Assembly: GCA_946557785.1 (NCBI GenBank)
Contig: CAMNTH010000001.1
Span: forward strand, 186,001 to 250,000
Length of the DNA: 64,000 bases
Direction of reading: 5' to 3'
From: an uncultured Blautia sp.
Lineage (GTDB): Bacteria > Bacillota > Clostridia > Lachnospirales > Lachnospiraceae
In this document: positions 57,336 to 64,000 of the stretch, piece after piece
How the letters are laid out: each line of letters opens with the position of its first letter
How positions within the stretch are numbered: the stretch's first letter is position 1
Translations under genes and position numbers: made by a program
The notes under the pieces: model-generated
Database searches by the model: none
What the model was told of the DNA's origin: nothing
What the model saw: only the letters and a program-made list of their open reading frames with translations

Positions 57336-58826
57336 ATGTTAAGCGAAAGTATCAGTAAACTGGTGCAATATGGAATTGAGTCAGGATTGACACCGTCCTG
57401 TGAAAGGAACTATACGATCAATCTTCTTCTGGATGTTTTCAAAGAGGACGAATATCAGGAGCCGGAAGAGACATTCACAGATATCCAACTGGAAGAAGTT
57501 CTTTCTGAGCTGCTGGATGAGGCAGTAAAGCGCGGGCTTATTACAGACAGCGTTGTTTACCGCGACTTGTTTGACACCAGGCTGATGAACTGCCTGATGC
57601 CCCGCCCTTCCCAGGTGCAGAAAGAATTCTGGGACAAATATGGGAAGAGCCCGGAAGAGGCAACTGATTATTTCTATAAATTAAGCCAGGACAGTGACTA
57701 TATTCGCCGCTATCGTGTAAAAAAAGATCAGAAATGGACTGTGGAGAGCGAATATGGGGACATTGATATCACCATTAACCTTTCTAAACCGGAGAAAGAT
57801 CCAAAGGCCATTGCAGCAGCGAAGAACGCCAAAGCAAGCAGCTATCCCAAGTGCCTGCTTTGTCCGGAAAATGAGGGATATGCAGGCCGCGTGAACCACC
57901 CGGCAAGGGAGAACCACAGGATCATTCCCATTACCGTGAATGACTCTCCATGGGGATTCCAGTATTCTCCTTATGTTTATTATAATGAGCATTGCATTGT
58001 ATTTAACAGCAAACATACGCCAATGAAGATAGAGCGGAATACCTTTGTGAAGCTGTTTGATTTTGTAAAGCTGTTTCCGCATTATTTCCTGGGTTCCAAT
58101 GCAGACCTTCCCATTGTAGGCGGTTCTATTTTAAGCCATGATCATTTCCAGGGCGGACATTATACCTTTGCTATGGCTAAGGCTCCTATTGAAAAGTATG
58201 TGACTATTCCAGGGTACGAAGATGTGGAAGCAGGAATTGTAAAATGGCCTTTGTCAGTTCTTAGAATCCGGCATAGAGATGAGAAGAAGCTGATCGACCT
58301 TGCAGCCCATGTGCTGGAAATCTGGAGAGGATATACGGATGAATCTGCCTTTGTTTTTGCACAGACAGAGGGAGAACTTCATAATACTATAACGCCCATT
58401 GCCCGTAAGGTGGGAGATATTTTTGAACTGGATCTTACACTGCGCAATAATATTGTTACAGAGGAGCATCCTCTTGGAGTATATCATCCCCATGCCCAGT
58501 ATCATCATATTAAAAAAGAAAATATCGGTCTTATTGAGGTTATGGGACTTGCAGTGCTTCCGGCGCGTCTGAAAGAAGAGCTGGAGCTTCTGGAAGAATA
58601 TATCCTGGAAGGAAAAGACATTTTATCTAATGAGAAGATTGAGAAACATGCACAGTGGGCAGCAGAGTTCCTTCCGAAATATGACTCTGTTACAAAAGAA
58701 AACATCCACCAAATCCTGCAGAAGGAGGTTGGAATTGTCTTTACCCATGTTCTGGAGGATGCAGGTGTTTATAAATGTACTCCGGAAGGCAGAGCAGCGT
58801 TTATGCGATTTATTGAAAAATTGTAA
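57336..58826 (+). CDS. galT: UDP-glucose-hexose-1-phosphate uridylyltransferase (Firmicutes type)
   Basis: CLLCPENEGYAGRVNHPARENHRIIPI, SHDHFQGGHYTFAM. Confidence 0.93.
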   Translation: MLSESISKLVQYGIESGLTPSCERNYTINLLLDVFKEDEYQEPEETFTDIQLEEVLSELLDEAVKRGLITDSVVYRDLFDTRLMNCLMPRPSQVQKEFWDKYGKSPEEATDYFYKLSQDSDYIRRYRVKKDQKWTVESEYGDIDITINLSKPEKDPKAIAAAKNAKASSYPKCLLCPENEGYAGRVNHPARENHRIIPITVNDSPWGFQYSPYVYYNEHCIVFNSKHTPMKIERNTFVKLFDFVKLFPHYFLGSNADLPIVGGSILSHDHFQGGHYTFAMAKAPIEKYVTIPGYEDVEAGIVKWPLSVLRIRHRDEKKLIDLAAHVLEIWRGYTDESAFVFAQTEGELHNTITPIARKVGDIFELDLTLRNNIVTEEHPLGVYHPHAQYHHIKKENIGLIEVMGLAVLPARLKEELELLEEYILEGKDILSNEKIEKHAQWAAEFLPKYDSVTKENIHQILQKEVGIVFTHVLEDAGVYKCTPEGRAAFMRFIEKL

Positions 58827-58896
58827 AGAGTAGAATATGAAAAATAAAGCCGCTTTTCCCTGTTTGTTATATTTTTGTAAATTTTCCTTCACATAC

Positions 58897-58925
58897 TTGA
58901 AAGATTTCAGGTAATCCTTTATACT
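58897..58925 (+). promoter_or_regulatory. Promoter of InlB-repeat/SGNH gene
   Basis: TTGAAA-N17-TATACT. Confidence 0.7.
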
Positions 58926-58972
58926 AAACATATAGTAGGGATATTTTGACATAAATGGAGAAGGAGACCGCC

Positions 58973-61204
58973 ATGGATAATAGAGGAAAGAAAATGAAAG
59001 GGAGAAAAAGCTTCTTGTGCTGGCTGCTGGCAGCGGTGATGCTGCTAAGCGGGGTTCCTGTAAATGCAGCAGCGCCCCAGGCAGAGGATAACCTGGACTT
59101 GGAGCAAGACCTGCCGGAAGAAATAAAGCTTGTTTTTGCAGACCCGAAAGGAAGCCCCTATCAGGCACTTACAGCTACCGCACATATGGGAGATACGGTT
59201 ACTCTTCCGGCTGTGCCAGGTTATGAAGACGTGAAGGGCAGCGGATGGAAATTCGACCTGACGGCTGAAGACTCCGAGGCATTGGTTCTGAATGCAGGAA
59301 GTACCTTCCGGCTGGATGACGAGGAAGGGCATGTAACGGAAAAGATTAAGGAGGGGGTCCTGACTCTTTATGCAGTGACCGGTATGCTGACTGTGAATTT
59401 TTACAGCAACAGCGGCGTGGGAAATCCATTAAAAAGCATGCAGGTAAAACCGGGAACGGTGATTCAGCTTCCGGATGTTCCGGACAGCAGGTTTGTGAAT
59501 TTCGGCTGGACGGATACAAGATATAGCGCAGCTGTGAAATTCAAGCTGGGATCTGCCTATACAGTTGTGGCAAATACCAATTTTTATATTGTACGGTATG
59601 TGGCGGAAAAGGTGAAAACAATCACCTTTGCAGGTCCTACAGGCGCTTCCAATTCACAGTTTCGTGCTTTGACCCTTAAGGTGGTAAAGGACAGCATGGT
59701 GAAGCTTCCCGCTGTTCCTAAAACTTCGGGATACAGCAGTCTTGGATGGAGCCTTAAGAAAAATGCCCAATCTGCGTCCTACGCACCCGGAAAAACAATC
59801 AAGGTTACTAAGAACATGACCTTTTACGCTGTACAGAAGAAGCTGACATCTTATAGCGTTGCCTTTAATAACAATAGCGGTACCAGTAAGAGTAAGGCAT
59901 ATACCTCATTAAATAAAAAAATCTACAGCGGAGAATATATAACCCTTCCGGATGCTCCGAAAATGAAGGGCTATGTAAACCTAGGCTGGACAACGGTTAA
60001 GAAAGGAACAAAGGCCACCTACAAGGCAGGAAGCAGGATAAGGGTTACAAAGAATCTGAAATTCTATGCAGTCCGGAAAAAAGCAGTTTACTATACAACA
60101 GCTTTCTATACGGGTACAGGCTCTTCCAGCAGTACTTATATGAAGCTGAATAAGAGAGTGCTTTCCGGAACTACCATTACCCTTCCGGCAGTTCCTGCCA
60201 GAAGCGGTTATGTAAATCTTGGCTGGAGTACCTCAAAGAATGCTTCTTCAGCTAAATATAAGGCTGGTACAAAGGTGAGGGTTTCCAGGAACCAGAAGCT
60301 GTACGCAGTGCAGAAGAAGCAGGCTAAGGTGGTGCTTCGGCAGAATGGAGGAGCCGTGTGGAAAACCTATACCGTTACTCAGGGCTCTTCCTTAACCCTT
60401 CCGGGTGTTAAGAATAAGTCCGGCTACACGATGCTTGGGTGGTCAAAAACCGCAGGAAGGAATACTAATCCTGAGTATCAGGTAGGCACGGTTCTTAAAA
60501 ATATAAAGGGAACCATAAACTTATATGCGGTTGTGTTTAATCGAAGCGCAGAGCCTAATTATTCCGCAGACGTTCTTCCGCGGGCGGATTTAAGAGCCTA
60601 TAAGCAGGTGATCTTTGTGGGAGACTCCCGTACAAACCGCATGGCCAATACCCTGGAACGTCAGGGAGACACGTCCCTGACCAATGGGATTTCCTTTATT
60701 TATAAAGAAGGCCAGGGCTTACCATGGCTTAAGGAGGAAGGATATAAAGCCCTTTTACGCCAGGTGGGAAATGGAACGGACAGTATACTGGAAAAGAAAA
60801 CCATGGTGATTTTCAATCTGGGCGTGAACGACCTTGGAAATGTAAACGACTATATTCTTTATATGCGAAGCATTGCTCCTGAGCTTCAGAAGAAGGGCTG
60901 CGTGCTTTATTATATGTCTGTGAATCCCGTTAATAATGAGATGATCAAGGCATGCGGCAAAAATAAACCCAGAAAAGAATCCAGCGTATGCCGCTTTAAT
61001 TCAGCGATCAAATCCAGTCTCTGCAGCGGCTCTAAGAAATTATATAATTATATAGACTGCTATAGTTATCTGTTAAGAAATGGATACGGGACGGACAGGA
61101 ACCGGAATGGAGCAGATGAAGGGGTTGATGACGGGCTTCACTACACGACGAAAACCTATAAGAGGATTTACCGCTACTGTATGAATTCTCTTCCATCCAG
61201 ATAG
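58973..61204 (+). CDS. Secreted InlB-type-repeat protein with C-terminal SGNH hydrolase domain
   Basis: Signal peptide; ~6 repeats such as TLPAVPARSGYVNLGWSTSKNASSAKYKAGTKVRVSRNQKLYAV; FVGDSRTNRM and DGLHYTTKTY. Confidence 0.85.
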   Translation: MDNRGKKMKGRKSFLCWLLAAVMLLSGVPVNAAAPQAEDNLDLEQDLPEEIKLVFADPKGSPYQALTATAHMGDTVTLPAVPGYEDVKGSGWKFDLTAEDSEALVLNAGSTFRLDDEEGHVTEKIKEGVLTLYAVTGMLTVNFYSNSGVGNPLKSMQVKPGTVIQLPDVPDSRFVNFGWTDTRYSAAVKFKLGSAYTVVANTNFYIVRYVAEKVKTITFAGPTGASNSQFRALTLKVVKDSMVKLPAVPKTSGYSSLGWSLKKNAQSASYAPGKTIKVTKNMTFYAVQKKLTSYSVAFNNNSGTSKSKAYTSLNKKIYSGEYITLPDAPKMKGYVNLGWTTVKKGTKATYKAGSRIRVTKNLKFYAVRKKAVYYTTAFYTGTGSSSSTYMKLNKRVLSGTTITLPAVPARSGYVNLGWSTSKNASSAKYKAGTKVRVSRNQKLYAVQKKQAKVVLRQNGGAVWKTYTVTQGSSLTLPGVKNKSGYTMLGWSKTAGRNTNPEYQVGTVLKNIKGTINLYAVVFNRSAEPNYSADVLPRADLRAYKQVIFVGDSRTNRMANTLERQGDTSLTNGISFIYKEGQGLPWLKEEGYKALLRQVGNGTDSILEKKTMVIFNLGVNDLGNVNDYILYMRSIAPELQKKGCVLYYMSVNPVNNEMIKACGKNKPRKESSVCRFNSAIKSSLCSGSKKLYNYIDCYSYLLRNGYGTDRNRNGADEGVDDGLHYTTKTYKRIYRYCMNSLPSR

Positions 61205-61270
61205 CCGGAGGGGAATTTTCAGGGGAAATCCAGAATATGCCTTGCGCAGAGGGCGTGAATCGTCTATACT

Positions 61271-61306
61271 ATAAGGCGAAACAGTTTGAGGGCTGTTTCG
61301 CCTTAT
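61271..61306 (+). other. Perfect 14-bp hairpin at predicted 5' end of asnS mRNA
   Basis: ATAAGGCGAAACAG-tttgaggg-CTGTTTCGCCTTAT, no U-tract, immediately after TATACT -10 at 61265-61270. Confidence 0.7.
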
Positions 61307-61335
61307 GTGATTAATCATAGAAAGAGGAATATATT

Positions 61336-62727
61336 ATGGAACTTACAACAGTAAAAGAAATTTACAGAGAACGGGAGAAATTCCTGAACAAAGAAGTGAC
61401 AGTAGGGGGCTGGGTACGCAGTGTAAGAGATTCCAAGACCTTTGGATTTATTGTGCTTCATGACGGCTCCTTTTTTGAGACCCTGCAGATCGTTTATCAT
61501 GATACAATGGGAAATTTTGCCGAGATCAGCAAGCTGAATGTAGGCTCCGCCATTATTGTAAAAGGAACCCTTGTGGCAACACCCCAGGCCAAGCAGCCAT
61601 TTGAGATCCAGGCATCTGAGATTATGGTTGAGGGTAATTCCGCACCGGATTATCCGCTGCAGAAGAAACGCCACAGTATGGAATATTTAAGAACCATTAC
61701 TCATCTCCGCCCAAGGACCAATACGTTCCAGGCCGTATTCCGTGTACGTTCTCTCTGTGCATATGCAATCCATCAGTTTTTCCAGGAGAGAGGCTTTGTA
61801 TATGTTCATACACCGCTGATCACAGGCAGTGACTGTGAAGGGGCAGGAGAGATGTTCCAGGTAACGACCCTGGATATGAAGAACCCTCCGCTGGATGACC
61901 AGGGAAATGTGGATTACAGCCAGGACTTCTTCTGCAAAGAAACAAACCTTACCGTAAGCGGACAGCTTAATGGAGAAACCTTTGCCCAGGCATTCCGCAA
62001 TATTTATACCTTTGGACCTACCTTCCGTGCAGAAAATTCCAATACCACACGTCATGCGGCTGAATTTTGGATGATTGAGCCGGAATGTGCCTTTGCAGAT
62101 CTGAAAGACAATATGGATCTTGCAGAAGCTATGCTGAAATATGTGATTCGTTATGTGCTTGAGAATGCGCCGGAGGAAATGAACTTCTTTAATTCCTTTG
62201 TAGATAAGGGACTTCTTGAGAGACTGAACCATGTAATGAATTCAGAATTTGGACATGTGACTTATACGGAAGCCATTGAACTTCTGGAGAAGAACAATGA
62301 GAAATTTGATTATAAGGTTTTCTGGGGATGCGACCTGCAGACAGAGCATGAGCGTTATCTCACAGAGCAGATTTTTAAGAAACCTGTATTTGTAACGGAT
62401 TATCCGAAGGAAATCAAGGCTTTCTATATGAAGATGAACGAGGACGATAAGACGGTTGCTGCTATGGACTGCCTTGTTCCGGGAATTGGAGAAATCATCG
62501 GCGGAAGCCAGAGAGAGGACGATTTCCAGAAGCTTGAGATGCGTATGGAAGAGCTGGGCTTAAAGACTGAAGATTATGCATTCTATACAGATCTTCGGAA
62601 ATACGGTTCTACACGTCATTCCGGATTTGGTCTTGGATTTGAGCGCTGTGTGATGTATCTTACAGGCATGGGCAATATCCGCGATGTGATTCCTTTCCCA
62701 AGAACTGTGAAGAATTGTGATTTATAA
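61336..62727 (+). CDS. asnS: Asparaginyl-tRNA synthetase
   Basis: [74 protein letters not shown]. Confidence 0.96.
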   Translation: MELTTVKEIYREREKFLNKEVTVGGWVRSVRDSKTFGFIVLHDGSFFETLQIVYHDTMGNFAEISKLNVGSAIIVKGTLVATPQAKQPFEIQASEIMVEGNSAPDYPLQKKRHSMEYLRTITHLRPRTNTFQAVFRVRSLCAYAIHQFFQERGFVYVHTPLITGSDCEGAGEMFQVTTLDMKNPPLDDQGNVDYSQDFFCKETNLTVSGQLNGETFAQAFRNIYTFGPTFRAENSNTTRHAAEFWMIEPECAFADLKDNMDLAEAMLKYVIRYVLENAPEEMNFFNSFVDKGLLERLNHVMNSEFGHVTYTEAIELLEKNNEKFDYKVFWGCDLQTEHERYLTEQIFKKPVFVTDYPKEIKAFYMKMNEDDKTVAAMDCLVPGIGEIIGGSQREDDFQKLEMRMEELGLKTEDYAFYTDLRKYGSTRHSGFGLGFERCVMYLTGMGNIRDVIPFPRTVKNCDL

Positions 62728-62740
62728 GGAGTTATACTGA

Positions 62741-63808
62741 ATGATTAGGTTTATTCATCTTGCAGATGTGCATTTGGGATTTGCACCGGATCGGGGCTTT
62801 CCATGGAGCAGTGAGCGGGAGGAAGAAATCTGGGAAACATTCCGCCGGGTAATTGCATCCATCAGCAAGAATCCGGTGGATTGTTTATTTATAGCCGGAG
62901 ATCTGTTTCACCGCCAGCCCCTTTTGCGGGAACTAAAAGAGGTAAATTATCTGTTCTCCACCATACCGGATACCTGTGTTTTTTTGATGGCAGGAAATCA
63001 TGACTATATAAAGCAGGGTTCCTTTTATAAGGGATTCCAATGGGAGCCCAATGTGGTATTTTATCAGGAGGAGAAGCCCTTAACTGTAAAGGCTGCAGGG
63101 CTTAATGTTTATGTTACAGGCTTAAGCTACCACCATCAGGAAATCTTGGAGCCTTTGTACGACTCCCTGAAGCCGGTAAAAGAGGATGGGTTCCATGTTC
63201 TCCTGGCCCATGGAGGGGATGAGAAGCATATTCCTATGAATATGAAGGCTTTGGCCGCGTCCGGGTTTGATTATATCGCCCTTGGACATATCCATAAGCC
63301 GGAAGCTGTGCTGCGGGACAAAATTATTTATCCTGGAGACCTGGAACCTTTGGAAAGAAATGACATGGGACAGCGGGGATATGTGGAAGGCCGTTTTGAG
63401 AATGGCAGGGTAAAGACCAGATTTGTTCCTTTTGCCTGCAGATCTTATCAGAAGCTGGTGCTTACCGTCCGGGAGGAATCAACACAGTTCTCACTGGAAG
63501 AAATGATGAAAATGGATTTAATGAAACGGGGCGGGAAGCATATTTATAAGGTCATCCTTCAGGGGACACGGGCACCGGAAACCCTGATCTTTCCGGAAAA
63601 GCTAAAGGCGCTTGGAAATGTGGTGGAGGTTTTGGATGAAACGCGCCCTGCCTATGATCTGGAGATGCTTCTCAAGCGCTACGGGGGCACTCTTGTAGGG
63701 GATTATATAGCACATTTTCTTGAAAAGGACCGCACCCTTGTGGAGGAAAAAGCACTTTATTACGGGATCCAGGCGCTTTTGGAAACAGGCTTTCCTACAG
63801 GAAGATAG
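62741..63808 (+). CDS. SbcD/YhaO-like DNA repair exonuclease (metallophosphoesterase)
   Basis: FIHLADVHLGFAPDRGF, LFIAGDLFHRQPL, MAGNHDYI, LGHIHKPE. Confidence 0.92.
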   Translation: MIRFIHLADVHLGFAPDRGFPWSSEREEEIWETFRRVIASISKNPVDCLFIAGDLFHRQPLLRELKEVNYLFSTIPDTCVFLMAGNHDYIKQGSFYKGFQWEPNVVFYQEEKPLTVKAAGLNVYVTGLSYHHQEILEPLYDSLKPVKEDGFHVLLAHGGDEKHIPMNMKALAASGFDYIALGHIHKPEAVLRDKIIYPGDLEPLERNDMGQRGYVEGRFENGRVKTRFVPFACRSYQKLVLTVREESTQFSLEEMMKMDLMKRGGKHIYKVILQGTRAPETLIFPEKLKALGNVVEVLDETRPAYDLEMLLKRYGGTLVGDYIAHFLEKDRTLVEEKALYYGIQALLETGFPTGR

Positions 63809-63852
63809 GATATGATAACGAATGGCATAAATAGAGGGAAATACAGGAAAAT

Positions 63853-64000
63853 ATGATTATCAGACGACTGACCATAAAAAATTTTGGAAAGATCCATGAC
63901 AAGACCATGAAGCTGTCTCCCGGGATCAATGTGCTTTACGGGGAAAATGAAAGCGGCAAAACAACAGTGCATATCTTCTTGAAAAGCATGCTTTATGGTA
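63853..64000 (+). CDS. SbcC/YhaN-like AAA ATPase, truncated by window end
   Basis: MIIRRLTIKNFGKIHDKTMKLSPGINVLYGENESGKTTVHIFLKSMLYG. Confidence 0.85.
   Translation, partial: MIIRRLTIKNFGKIHDKTMKLSPGINVLYGENESGKTTVHIFLKSMLYG

Noticed and set aside
61271-61306. T-box riboswitch for asnS
   Set aside because: Leader is too short and no T-box/antiterminator sequence is visible.
62741-64000. SbcCD-like pair as a novel defence system
   Set aside because: Matches ordinary chromosomal YhaO/YhaN-type DNA repair genes; only part of the second gene is visible and no defence neighbours were seen.
1-64000. rRNA/tRNA genes, IS transposases, integrases, diversity-generating retroelements
   Set aside because: No supporting sequence recognised when reading both strands; a tRNAscan/ISfinder search would be needed to exclude fully.

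Overview
This 64 kb window is a low-GC Firmicutes chromosome segment, Lachnospiraceae-like by gene content. No rRNA, tRNA, CRISPR array, prophage or transposase was seen. Main blocks: (1) 1-9.3 kb, a sugar catabolic locus with ABC permeases, a URO-D/methyltransferase-fold protein, two ADP-PFK/GK-type kinases each paired with a class II aldolase, an RpiR regulator and a D-lyxose isomerase, followed by an intergenic region rich in dyads ahead of a small XRE regulator; (2) 9.5-21.8 kb, Bcp, YaaA, a circularly permuted GH3 enzyme, a sugar ABC transporter and a YesMN-type two-component system coupled to a lipoprotein SBP; (3) 21.9-34.3 kb, mostly housekeeping genes (nth, MBL hydrolase, HD, LrgAB, BirA, ECF sigma/anti-sigma, AlaX), a THF-riboswitch-like leader ahead of a FolT-like ECF S component, and an internally collapsed SGNH hydrolase mini-ORF missing from the supplied ORF track; (4) 34.4-43.9 kb, a complete Tad/Flp pilus cluster with a structured leader; (5) 44-64 kb, rhomboid protease, orphan kinase, HIT, sigma factor, MurG, beta-CASP nuclease, a ~250 bp imperfect palindromic element, MTA/SAH nucleosidase, GalT, an InlB-repeat/SGNH protein, AsnS and SbcD/SbcC-like genes. 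The best candidates for an undescribed system are the duplicated kinase-aldolase/URO-D sugar locus with its structured downstream region, and the ~250 bp palindromic element. All family calls come from reading motifs; no database search was run.
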